Shown here piece by piece: positions 36,569 through 44,763 of a stretch of DNA of 64,000 nt (positions are counted from its first letter, which is position 1; every line of letters starts with the position of its first letter). The DNA comes from CAUZIZ01 sp965218775 (GTDB taxonomy: Bacteria; Acidobacteriota; UBA6911; RPQK01; JAJDTT01). The stretch is taken from contig CBDCLS010000006.1 of NCBI GenBank assembly GCA_965218775.1, forward strand, positions 1,798,001-1,862,000, in the 5' to 3' direction. The position numbers and the translations under genes were made by a program. The notes under the pieces were generated by a model, which did no database searches, was not told the origin of the DNA, and saw only the letters and a list, made by a program, of their open reading frames with translations.

Positions 36569-38164
36569 TCATTCGCCGACAAACTGGAAAGCATAGAGCT
36601 TGGTGCTTCGCATGATGAATCGGAGCCGTAAGACTCTCCCCGCTAGGGCGCTCAGATCGTCTTTTCCTTTCCAGTTGACCAGATGTTCCACATAGTTGCC
36701 GTTGATTGAAGCGCAATCGTTTTGGCCAAAACCCGGGATGATGCGACCCTGCTCATCCAGAAGCTCGACACGCGCCGAACCGAGAGCACCCGTATCCACG
36801 TTGAGGATCAGGTGCTTGCCCTCAAATACCATAGGTACTGTGGTCAACTGTCCACCATTCCAGGCCGCGTCGGCCGAGACGAAACCGTCCAGGCGCTGCA
36901 CCAGGCGACTCACAACGCCCAACCTTTTTGCCTTTCTGAAATCATAGCCCCCATGGCGCGGCTGGTAACCCGTATAGTACATCCACAGTTCTGCGCCCTG
37001 GCGCAACATGCCGACGGTCATATACATGGCACCGCCATCCGCGCTACCTTCGATCCCAAGGCGAACATAGGGACGTCGTTCGCGCCGGTCCCAGTGAACA
37101 CCGTCGCGGCTGGTAGCCAGTTGGATGTCGAGCGCGCCGTCGCTACCAGTCTCTTTCTTGGAAGTGTGGAAAAAAGCACTCGGGAACATGAGGTAGACAT
37201 CGGGAGCGTAGGGGTACTTTATCACGCAGGGATTGTAGTGATCCGACTCTACCGGGTCGTCCTTATCATAGGCGAGAACGATCTTGGGGTCTTCCGGCCA
37301 ATGAGCGAGATCTGGGGTTTCTGAGCGTCCTACCTTGCGCAGGTTATCTGGATCTGCCGCCAGTTCGAAGACTTGCGAATAGGGGATACTTCCCAAGTCT
37401 GCGCTATTGATGCCGTCGCCGCCGCGGCGGACATAGGCGACGTACTTTCCGATCCGGTCGTCCCAGAAAACCTGGTTCTGGGTATCGAACGGACCTCTGC
37501 TCAGAATGGGCCGGCCGAGATACTGATTCCATCGAAGACCATCGGGAGAGGCCCAGATCCAGAGAGCGAAGCCACCACCGATACGACCTGCATACTTGAA
37601 CCGGTTGCCATCCGACTGCTTGGGGTCAAGGAAAACAGTTCCAGTCGTGTTGGTCAGGACGATGTTGTTCTGCTTGGAACCACGAAACGCGGTCACTCCC
37701 AACTCCGGCTTTTCCCAGTGAATGCCGTCACGGGATGTGGCGTAGCAGACATATTGCCGCAGATGCTCATACACATAGGTATGTAAAGCCTCCCCGTCGA
37801 GGACTTCTGGTTGGGCTTCGCTCTCATCCTCAAACAAGTGGGCTCCGTACCACATTTTGTAGATCCCTTCGTCTTCAAGGACCGTGTTGTGAGAGCTCAG
37901 TCCGAGATCTTCCCAGGGAGAGTCTGGCATGATGTTGCGTTCGTATGTTTTCACGGGTGGATTCATGGTCAAAATGACGTTCTGAGCGCTCGAAATCAGC
38001 AAACCGTCGATAAACAGCTGTTTTGCTGAGCCTACTCGGCGGATTGTCGCAGACGTCTCAGAGTTTTCCCCGCCGCACGACATAATCGGCAAAGTAAGAA
38101 ACCCAAGAAGGACGATGATCGGGAGAACTGGCAAAAACCGAGATGCAATCGGGTGCAAGCGCAT
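36569..38164 (-). CDS. glycosidase-like five-bladed propeller lipoprotein
   Basis: A 531-residue lipoprotein: MRLHPIASRFLPVLPIIVLL, then LTLPIMSC-GG, a lipobox cleaved before Cys. The mature protein has the pattern of GH32/GH43-like propellers: KQLFIDGLLISSAQNVILTM, KMWYGAHLF, YATSRDGIHWEKPELG, YVAYVRRGGD and QLATSRDGVHWDRRERRPY. The C-terminal beta-sandwich contains RLDGFVSADAAWNGGQLTTV and VFEGKHLILNVDTG. Function as a glycoside hydrolase is inferred only. ATG at 38164 is chosen because it begins the lipoprotein signal; the open frame extends 110 codons further without family resemblance. A truncated paralogue lies at 62602-63180. Confidence 0.75.
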   Translation of the reverse strand: MRLHPIASRFLPVLPIIVLLGFLTLPIMSCGGENSETSATIRRVGSAKQLFIDGLLISSAQNVILTMNPPVKTYERNIMPDSPWEDLGLSSHNTVLEDEGIYKMWYGAHLFEDESEAQPEVLDGEALHTYVYEHLRQYVCYATSRDGIHWEKPELGVTAFRGSKQNNIVLTNTTGTVFLDPKQSDGNRFKYAGRIGGGFALWIWASPDGLRWNQYLGRPILSRGPFDTQNQVFWDDRIGKYVAYVRRGGDGINSADLGSIPYSQVFELAADPDNLRKVGRSETPDLAHWPEDPKIVLAYDKDDPVESDHYNPCVIKYPYAPDVYLMFPSAFFHTSKKETGSDGALDIQLATSRDGVHWDRRERRPYVRLGIEGSADGGAMYMTVGMLRQGAELWMYYTGYQPRHGGYDFRKAKRLGVVSRLVQRLDGFVSADAAWNGGQLTTVPMVFEGKHLILNVDTGALGSARVELLDEQGRIIPGFGQNDCASINGNYVEHLVNWKGKDDLSALAGRVLRLRFIMRSTKLYAFQFVGE

Positions 38165-38364
38165 TTGATTTTCAGTATTCGCTGCAGCGCATGGAAATGC
38201 TAGTGCCCCAACTGGGTTTGTCGTTGCGCATGGCCAAGAGTGCCTCCCGCAACCTCTAGACATGCCCGGTTCCGTACGCCCACGACCAAGGCCAACCGCG
38301 AGTAGGTCTTTCCGCTTGAGGGCTCGTTTTGCCCAGTGACAGGGGTTGAGATGAGGGAACAGTT

Positions 38365-39174
38365 TCAGGAGATTGGCGGTTCGATCAACTCGAATTGATA
38401 GTCCGGTGTCTCCGCTGCAAGGCTCGACGTCCTCCAGGGTTTGACGTGCCTTAGATTCTCTGCGCCGTAGACCGCTGCGTACGCGCGGCGGCAATGATCA
38501 CTGTGATTCGGATAGCTGCGATGCGCCAGGCCACTGTCGAAAAAGATCGCATCGCCGGGATCAAGCTCCATAGGAATCTGTTTGCTGATGTCGATCTGGT
38601 GATCGTAAAGGATGTGTCCCTGGATCGGATCATCATGGTGTGGCAGGTTAACTTTGTGGGTTCCCGGGATAACGTGAAGGCAGCCGTTCCGGACGGTTGC
38701 CGGGTCGATGGCGAGCCAGAAGTTCATGGCGTTCGGTTCCAGTTCGGGCCAGAATGCGGTGTCCTGGTGGAGCGCGGCTTCGATGCCGTGGTGGCCCGGC
38801 TTCACGAAGACTGTATCGCTGAACATTCGCACGCCGGTTCCGTACAGCGAGGAGACGACTTCGTAGATCGCGCGGTGGCAGCCGAACTCGCTGAAGTATG
38901 GGTGGTGATGGTACATGTTCGACATGAGCCGCACTCGCTCGCGGCGAGGCAAGTCTGCGCGATCCTGCGTGTCCGGTTCCCAGAACGTATAGAAGGCAGT
39001 GGGCCGCCACCCCTTGTATGCCGTTTCGGGTTTAAGTGCCCCGCCGAGAAGGCGGTCGACCATCCGGTCCAGCTCGGCCAGGTCCTTGCCGCAGATCAGA
39101 CCCCGGACGATGAGATAGCCGTCGTCGGAGTACTGCTCCCGTCGTTGAGAGGTCATGGCCTGGATTGCTGCCAT
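38365..39174 (-). CDS. phytanoyl-CoA dioxygenase family protein
   Basis: A 269-residue Fe(II)/2-oxoglutarate-dependent dioxygenase of the PhyH group. The metal ligands are H-x-D in AALHQDTAFWP and the distal His in FDSGLAHRSYPNHS; MNFWLAIDPATVRNGCLHVI and PGTHK are family signatures. The N-terminus (YSDDGYLIVRGLICGKDLAE) is the usual one. Such enzymes hydroxylate lipids or secondary metabolites; the substrate is unknown. The start may be ATG 39174 or 39156; neither has a strong ribosome site. It lies upstream of the propeller lipoprotein on the same strand, 200 bp apart. Confidence 0.85.
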   Translation of the reverse strand: MAAIQAMTSQRREQYSDDGYLIVRGLICGKDLAELDRMVDRLLGGALKPETAYKGWRPTAFYTFWEPDTQDRADLPRRERVRLMSNMYHHHPYFSEFGCHRAIYEVVSSLYGTGVRMFSDTVFVKPGHHGIEAALHQDTAFWPELEPNAMNFWLAIDPATVRNGCLHVIPGTHKVNLPHHDDPIQGHILYDHQIDISKQIPMELDPGDAIFFDSGLAHRSYPNHSDHCRRAYAAVYGAENLRHVKPWRTSSLAAETPDYQFELIEPPIS

Positions 39175-39379
39175 TTCGACCGGTAGGGTCCGCGCACGGC
39201 CGAAGCAGTCGCGCCACGGAGATCGCGGAAATCACAGAGAGTCGGAAACTCTGTCTTGAGGGTTCTCCCTCTGACCTCTGTGCTACTAACCATCAGGATC
39301 TTCTCGTGAAAGAAAGAGTGTCGGGGCTTCCAGTGAATTCTACCTGCTTTGATTATAGTGGGCTAGTCGAGACTTTCGC

Positions 39380-40497
39380 ACCGGGGGGGGCCGGCCTTTG
39401 TCTATCAGCTTCGAGTCGCCCCTCCCCCCGATCGCGATATCGAGGTGGTGCACCGAGCCTGGCCGGCCGCGCACTCACGGACAGGGGATTGGGAAGGGCA
39501 CCGTTTCCACCGCCCGCTGGCTCACGACCGCCTCGAGCAACTCGCTTTGTGTACCGTGCGGGCGCCGGCTGAAGAGGCTCCTACCCAGGGACTGGCTGGA
39601 TCGGGGACGGCTGCCGAGGCGGCCTCGGAGGTCAGCCCCAGCCGAGCAGCTGTGACGCTGGATCTGAAGAAGAAGGTCGTGCGCTACCAGGCCCGGGAGC
39701 ATTCCGAGGGCGAGGCTGAGGCGGTACGGGTCACGGAACTGCCGGCTCTGATCGAGGGCGTGATCGACCCGCCAGGGAAAACGGATCACTTCCGATTCAG
39801 CGCCCAGGCCGGTGAGGCGTTGGCCTTCGAGGTCGAAACGCCGCGTCAGATCGTCCCCCTCTTCAATCCCTGGCTGCGAATCACGGACGAGAATCAAAAC
39901 CTGGTTTTCAGCTGCGTCTACAACCGGGTCGAGGGCAACAACGTTCAGCTGTTCCGCTACTTCGAGCCCAAGATGGTCTATCCCTTCCAGCAGGGTGGAG
40001 AGTATACGGCTGAGATCCGCGATCTGACCCGCCGCCGCGATTTCGCAAGTCACCGGCGTGCCCGAGGTCTTTCATGAAAAGCCTGAATCGCTAACCGGCC
40101 AGCCACCCTCGGGAACCAGCCATCCAGCTGAAGTCGCCGGTGCGCTATTTCTCCCAATTTCTGGATCTTTACGGCAGGCCGTTTCGTCACGCCGTCCCCG
40201 AGCGCGACGCCAGCCCCAGCCTCACCCAGGCTCTCCATATCTACGCCGGAGAAACCTACACGGAAAAGATCTCCAAGCCGGGTGGGCGGCTGGGCCAACT
40301 GCTCGAGAAAGGGACCGCCGATCTGCCCCTCATCCAGGAGCTCTACCTGGCGGCCCTCACCCGGTTTCCTGAGGAGCGGGAGCAATCCGCGTTTTTTGGC
40401 TGCGCTGGAGCGGGTGGGGGAGTCGGGCCGAAAGCAGGCCCTGGCCGATCTGACGTGGGCCCTGTTGACCTCGCGCGAGTTCAGCTACCAACATTAG
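39380..40497 (+). pseudogene. DUF1553/pre-peptidase-domain protein, decayed second copy
   Basis: Fragments in changing frames: a pre-peptidase C-terminal-like domain (GVIDPPGKTDHFRFSAQAGE, FNPWLRITDENQNLVFS, YFEPKMVYPFQQGGEYTAEI), then after a break the DUF1553 C-terminus (YFSQFLDLYGRPF, SLTQALHIYAGETYTEKISK, DLPLIQELYLAALTRFPEE) and, in yet another frame from about 40390, AALERVGESGRKQALADLTW and LLTSREFSYQH-stop. A run of eight G at 39382 and a large internal deletion are further damage. It was the partner of the DUF1501 remnant 260 bp downstream. Confidence 0.75.
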
Positions 40498-40710
40498 TAC
40501 CCTGTAACTTATGTGTTTAGCCTCTCCCCTTGCCCTTGTCCATGCCTTCGAACTTGCCTTTGCCTTTGCCTTCCTTCTGACTCTTCGCCGTACTTGTCTG
40601 CTGTCTCCAAAAACTGGGTCAGGGAAAGGCAAAGGCACAGCCAAGTTCGAAGGCACGGGCCAGGGCCAGGGTGAGGCGCTAGAAAGGTGCCCTGTAACAC
40701 AGGGTACTAG
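40494..40710. mobile_element. 217-bp palindromic element with GTACCCTGT ends
   Basis: Left end TTAGTACCCTGTAAC (40494) and right end ACAGGGTACTAG (to 40710) are inverted. Inside, 40519-40564 and about 40626-40671 form a second stem with the shared core AAGTTCGAAGGCA. TA at both boundaries again resembles a TA target duplication. It sits exactly between the decayed DUF1553 and DUF1501 genes. The left end overlaps the DUF1553 stop. Confidence 0.6.
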
Positions 40711-40759
40711 TTGAAACCATGCTTGCCAGAAGCACGATTATTGAGATAGGCAAAGTCGG

Positions 40760-41353
40760 ATGAAGAAAGCCAGTCGGTTCCGAAAAGTCGGTTGTCTGAC
40801 CTGCAGCGAGAGTGAACTGGCCCGAAGGGATTTCCTCCGGGTGGGTTCTTTGGGTTTTCTGGGTCTCAGCCTGAGCCAGGTACTCGAGCTGGAGAGTCTG
40901 GAGAACCGCCGTTCCTTCCTCGACATTGTGGATCGGATTTACCGCGAGAAAGTCGAGGAGGCCGAGTTCTCCAAGATGGACAGTTTCCGGGAAAAGGCCT
41001 TGCAGATGATCCTCTCGCCGAAAGTCCGCGAGGCCTTCGATCTCTCCCGTGAATCGGACAAGACCAAAGAGGCCTACGGCAGACACAAGTTCGGGCAGAG
41101 CGTGTTGCTGGCCCGGCGTCTGATCGAAGCCGGCAGCCGTTTTGTGACCGCCAACGGTTACAGTCACAACGTCTGGGACACGCACGGGAACAACGACGTC
41201 CGTCACCGCGACAAACTGGTGCCCCCGCTGGATCAGGATCTTTCCGCTCTGCTGGAGGATCTGGAGCAGAGGGGAGGCGTTCCCGCCATACAACGGCTCT
41301 ATGAGGACCAGGCGGGACGCTCCATCGAGAACACTTCCACCACCCGCACGTAG
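40760..41353 (+). pseudogene. DUF1501 protein with internal and C-terminal deletions
   Basis: ATG 40760 begins a Tat-type leader (ARRDFLRVGSLGFLGLSLSQ). At about residue 45 the sequence jumps to the mid-protein segment RRSFLDIVDRIYREKVEEAE, omitting ~150-200 residues including the GGPSQMDLFDPK core present in the intact copy at 13175. VLLARRLIEAGSRFVTANGY and SHNVWDTHGNN follow; homology ends at LLEDLEQRG near 41277, after which the frame is antisense to the flavin reductase gene. It cannot fold as DUF1501. Confidence 0.8.
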
Positions 41354-41916
41354 TCCTGATAACCCAGCCGGCCGATAGGTTGGATTCTTTGGAGATCGAC
41401 TTTGCCGTCGACGAGGGCCCAATCGGCGATGTGGATGCCGATGACTTGGCCAAAGACGACCGTATTCGTATTCCCAGGGTCGGCGGGCAATTCGACCGTT
41501 TGTGTGTACCTGCACTCCAGGTGGGCCGGACTCTCTTTGACCCGGGGCGGCGCAACCAACTCGGCCGGCGCTTTGCTCAAGCCTGCATAGTTGAATTCGT
41601 CCACCTCTGAGGGCGCGGCCACGGCGCTTTGGTTCATCTGCTCGCGCAATGCCCAGGTGGCCAGATTGACGACAAATTCCCCCGTTTCCTGGATGTTTCT
41701 GACCGAGTCCTTCAGGCCGCCAAAGGCGTGATTGGAAGTGGCCGCGAAGAGCACCTGCGGCGGATCGTAAGCCACGGCGTTAAAAAAGGAATAGGGCGCC
41801 AGATTGGCGCGCCCGGCCGTATCCACCGACGAGATCCAGCCTATGGGCCGCGGCACCACCAGGGCATTAAAGGGGTTGTGGGGCAGGTCGTGGCCCGTGG
41901 ATATTCGGTAAAACAC
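41299..41916 (-). CDS. flavin reductase-like (split-barrel FMN-binding) protein
   Basis: A 205-residue protein of the DIM6/NTAB-flavin reductase family. VPRPIGWISSVDTAGRANLA followed by PYSFFNAVAYDPP is the FMN-binding signature, then KDSVRNIQETGEFVVNLAT. Such proteins bind FMN and supply reduced flavin or act as oxidoreductases themselves. The ATG at 41916 lies 40 bp from the divergent AbrB antitoxin gene. The 3' end is intact, but beyond it the sequence becomes the decayed DUF1501 gene on the other strand. Confidence 0.85.
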   Translation of the reverse strand: MFYRISTGHDLPHNPFNALVVPRPIGWISSVDTAGRANLAPYSFFNAVAYDPPQVLFAATSNHAFGGLKDSVRNIQETGEFVVNLATWALREQMNQSAVAAPSEVDEFNYAGLSKAPAELVAPPRVKESPAHLECRYTQTVELPADPGNTNTVVFGQVIGIHIADWALVDGKVDLQRIQPIGRLGYQDYVRVVEVFSMERPAWSS

Positions 41917-41956
41917 AAAAAAGCCTCTTCGTAGGCGCTCCTCGAGATCTCCCTAT

Positions 41957-41974
41957 ATGGTATCTTAATACCAT
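41957..41974. promoter_or_regulatory. palindrome over the start of the AbrB antitoxin gene
   Basis: ATGGTAT at 41957-41963 and ATACCAT at 41968-41974 form a perfect inverted repeat whose right half contains the first two bases of the start codon. No ribosome site precedes the ATG. Probably an autoregulatory operator on a leaderless or very short-leader message. Confidence 0.55.
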
Positions 41975-42230
41975 GTATTCTACCATTGACAAGGCAGGGC
42001 GGGTGGTGATTCCGGCTCCGCTGCGGGCTAAGGCTGGACTTCGACCCGGCACCAAGCTTGAAGTGCTGCTGGATGACTTTTCTATCCGCCTGGTCCGCGC
42101 GGTCCCAGGGCCCAAGATTGTCAGGCGGGGACGGCGGCTCGTCGCGCGCCCGACGGTTCCCAAGGAGGAGGTAACGTCGGTTGACATTGACACCCTGGTC
42201 GAAGAAGAGCGAAATCGGTGGCCCTGGTAG
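41973..42230 (+). CDS. AbrB-type antitoxin (VapB role)
   Basis: An 85-residue protein with an AbrB/MazE swapped-hairpin domain (MYSTIDKAGRVVIPAPLRAK, then AGLRPGTKLEVLL) and a C-terminal segment for toxin binding (VDIDTLVEEERNRWPW). It overlaps the following PIN toxin gene by 13 bp, so the two are co-translated. The operator palindrome at 41957-41974 overlaps its start. Confidence 0.9.
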   Translation: MYSTIDKAGRVVIPAPLRAKAGLRPGTKLEVLLDDFSIRLVRAVPGPKIVRRGRRLVARPTVPKEEVTSVDIDTLVEEERNRWPW

Positions 42231-42694
42231 GCTCGATTTTCTTCGATACCAGCATCCTTCTTGCCGGCACGATCGAGATGGGAGAAGTGTCTCAACCCGC
42301 GCAGAACATCATGGATGCGGTGGCGGACTCACGACTATCGGACGCCCATACCGCCTGGCACTGTTGCCTGGAGTACTACGCGGTAGCGACTCGCCTTCCC
42401 GAGGAGCTTAGGCTCACACCGACTGACGCGCTCAGGCTGATCCAGAATGAGCTCTTGAAGCGATTTCAGGTCCATCAGCTTCCACACGACGCCCATTACC
42501 AATTCTTCCAGATAGCTGTCCAAGAGCAGGTCGTCGGCGGGCGAGTCTATGATTGCCATATCGCTGAGGTTGCACTGCAGGCGGGGATGAAGATGGTGAT
42601 CACCGACAACCGACGTCACTTCGCCAGCTTACTTCGTCAGGGGATCCCCGTACTGACTGCTGGAGAGTTTGTTGCCCACCTCCCTTCTTCATAG
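42218..42694 (+). CDS. PIN-domain toxin (VapC family)
   Basis: A 158-residue PIN-domain ribonuclease. Acidic site residues: Asp in SIFFDTSILLAG, Glu in CLEYYAVATRLP, Asp in GGRVYDCHIAEVAL and Asp in KMVITDNRRHFA. The GTG at 42218 is taken as start; it lies inside the antitoxin gene. With the AbrB-type antitoxin it forms the third toxin-antitoxin module of the window. Its 3' side (42695-42939) has no supported gene. Confidence 0.85.
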   Translation: MALVGSIFFDTSILLAGTIEMGEVSQPAQNIMDAVADSRLSDAHTAWHCCLEYYAVATRLPEELRLTPTDALRLIQNELLKRFQVHQLPHDAHYQFFQIAVQEQVVGGRVYDCHIAEVALQAGMKMVITDNRRHFASLLRQGIPVLTAGEFVAHLPSS

Positions 42695-42939
42695 GCCTTT
42701 ACCCGATGGTCTTTGTCGCGCTTCCCACTCTGCGCATGGGCGTGAGTGTAGCCCCGGGCAAGATTGAATCCTTGCACACATCAAGCAGTTTCGGTCAAGG
42801 TGGGTTCAACAGAACCCCGACGGCTTGAGCCAAAGCCTTCGAAATCGCCAACGGCTGCTTCAAAAGGCCGCCGAGGGCTGGTATCTTTCTTGGTAGATTC
42901 AAGGAGAGCGTATGAGAGCTGCGGTCCTGTAAGGTGTGA

Positions 42940-43728
42940 TTGTCCTCTGATTTGCCAGTGGAAACAGATCTTCCGGAGAACTTTAATCGAAGGGCCGTTC
43001 TGGAGCGGCTGGATCGGGTGCTGGATCCCGAGCTGGACGAGTCCATCCTCAAGCTGGGCTTCGTCGAATCCCTCCGGGTACAGGAAAATCGTCTCACCGT
43101 AGGCCTGTACCTTCCCACCTACTTCTGCGCTCCCGGCTTCGCCTATCTCATGGCTCACGATGTTCGACGCGAGCTTCTGGGTGTGGAAGGTGTGCAGGAA
43201 GTCAGGGTCCGTTTGAGGGATCATTTCGCTGCGGCAGCCATCGAGACCGGAGTCAATCAGGGTAGGTCCTTCACTGATGCCTTTCCCGGTGAGGCCCTAG
43301 GGAATCTGGATCAGCTGCGGTCCCTGTTTTTGCGCAAAGGCTACCTGAGTCGGCAGGATGCTTTCTTGAGGGCGTTGAGGGAGGCCCGGTTATCGTGGAA
43401 AAGGATCGCCGAATTACGCATCGAGGATGTGGCGCTGGGAGAAGGGTCCTGCCTGGTGCAGTCCCCTGGGGATGGGCCGGTTGAGCTGGCCGCCGAGACG
43501 GCCGGCAGGTACCTGGAGCGGCGTTCCCAGATCGGTCTGGACTGTTCTCCTTCGGCCCCCCTCATGACCGATCTGAGTGGCAAGGCCATCCCTGCGGGGA
43601 GGCTGGAGCAGCATCGTCTTCATGCCCGGACCGTGCGGGTCTCGCTGGAGGCCAACGGTTCTCTCTGCTCAGCGTTGCTGGAGGCCCGCAAAAGACAGCG
43701 GGTAATGGGAGGTGATCCCGATGTATAG
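42940..43728 (+). CDS. DUF59/MIP18-type iron-sulfur assembly-like protein
   Basis: A 262-residue protein whose first ~100 residues are a DUF59 (PaaD/SufT/MIP18) domain: VLERLDRVLDPELDESILKL, then GFVESLRVQENRLTVGLYLP and VRRELLGVEGVQEVRVRL. The remaining ~150 residues are not recognised; they are Leu/Arg-rich and could interact with a client. DUF59 proteins help insert Fe-S clusters or assemble multi-component oxygenases. The start is a TTG at 42940 (AAGGTG upstream), with GTG 42958 possible. It overlaps the next gene by 8 bp, heading a three-gene operon that ends in a two-cluster ferredoxin-type protein, its probable client. Confidence 0.75.
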   Translation: MSSDLPVETDLPENFNRRAVLERLDRVLDPELDESILKLGFVESLRVQENRLTVGLYLPTYFCAPGFAYLMAHDVRRELLGVEGVQEVRVRLRDHFAAAAIETGVNQGRSFTDAFPGEALGNLDQLRSLFLRKGYLSRQDAFLRALREARLSWKRIAELRIEDVALGEGSCLVQSPGDGPVELAAETAGRYLERRSQIGLDCSPSAPLMTDLSGKAIPAGRLEQHRLHARTVRVSLEANGSLCSALLEARKRQRVMGGDPDV

Positions 43729-44752
43729 GACAGATGAACAGGAGATCTTTGTGGTGGACGGACACATGCATCTCTGGGATGCAAGTCCGGAGAACTGGCG
43801 CAATCAGTACGGAGAGGGCTGGATTCGCTGCTTTTACGACTACCAAACCGCACTGAGTCCAAGTGAGTATGTCTGGCCCTTCGAGAAGTTCTGCAAGTAC
43901 GGGGAGGACGCCCTCGTCGACGATCTCTTCATGAAGGGTTACGTGGACGTCGGCATCTTCAACTCGACGTACCTTCGCGAGTTCTACACTAGAGGATTCA
44001 ACACCCACCAGCAGAACCACGTGCTGAAGGAAAGATACCCGGATCGTTTCATTCTCTGCGGCTCCTTCGATCCTCGGGAGGAGGAAGCGGGCCTGGACGA
44101 GTTGCGGCGGATGGTGGAGGAGTACCCGATACAGGGCCTCAAGCTATATACGGCCGAATGGAGGAATGGCTCCAAAGGGTGGCGGCTGAATGACCCCTGG
44201 GCCTATAAGTACCTGGAGCTCTGTGACACTCTGGGTGTCCGAAATCTCCACGTCCACAAGGGACCCACCGTGTACCCCCTGAACCGGGATGCCTTCGATG
44301 TTCACGATGTGGATTATGCGGCGACTGATTTCCCGGGGCTAAACTTCATCGTCGAGCACATTGGTCTGCCCCGGCTGGAGGACTTCTGCTGGATTGCCAC
44401 CCAGGAGAAGAATGTCTACGCGGGCATGTCGGTGGCGATGCCCTTCATCCATCCCCGGCCTAAATACTTCGCCGAGATCGTGGCCAATCTCCTTTTCTGG
44501 GTCGGAGAGGACAAGATCCTCTTCGGTAGCGATTACGCCATCTGGCACCCCAAGTGGATCATCGAGAAGTTCATGGCCTTTTCCCTGCCGGAAGAGATCG
44601 CGGAAGAATACGGTGTCCAGCTTTCTCTGGAGATCAAGCGAAAGATCCTGGGTGAGAATGCGGCTCGCCTGTACGGTATCGACATTGCTGCCCACCAGGA
44701 AAGGCTGGCCCGGGATGAGATTGGTGTCCGGCTCTCGGCCCGAAATACGTGA
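43721..44752 (+). CDS. amidohydrolase-2 family protein (decarboxylase/hydrolase)
   Basis: A 343-residue TIM-barrel metal enzyme of the COG2159 type. Metal ligands: H-x-H in VVDGHMHLWDAS, His in NLHVHKGPTVYP, His in IVEHIGLPRLED and Asp in ILFGSDYAIWHP. This group includes gamma-resorcylate and ACMS decarboxylases as well as hydrolases; the reaction here is not determined. ATG at 43721 is preferred because GGGAGGTGA lies 5 nt upstream. It overlaps the DUF59 gene by 8 bp and its stop overlaps the region upstream of the ferredoxin-like gene, so all three are surely one operon. Confidence 0.85.
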   Translation: MYRTDEQEIFVVDGHMHLWDASPENWRNQYGEGWIRCFYDYQTALSPSEYVWPFEKFCKYGEDALVDDLFMKGYVDVGIFNSTYLREFYTRGFNTHQQNHVLKERYPDRFILCGSFDPREEEAGLDELRRMVEEYPIQGLKLYTAEWRNGSKGWRLNDPWAYKYLELCDTLGVRNLHVHKGPTVYPLNRDAFDVHDVDYAATDFPGLNFIVEHIGLPRLEDFCWIATQEKNVYAGMSVAMPFIHPRPKYFAEIVANLLFWVGEDKILFGSDYAIWHPKWIIEKFMAFSLPEEIAEEYGVQLSLEIKRKILGENAARLYGIDIAAHQERLARDEIGVRLSARNT

Positions 44753-44763
44753 GGACGCACGAA

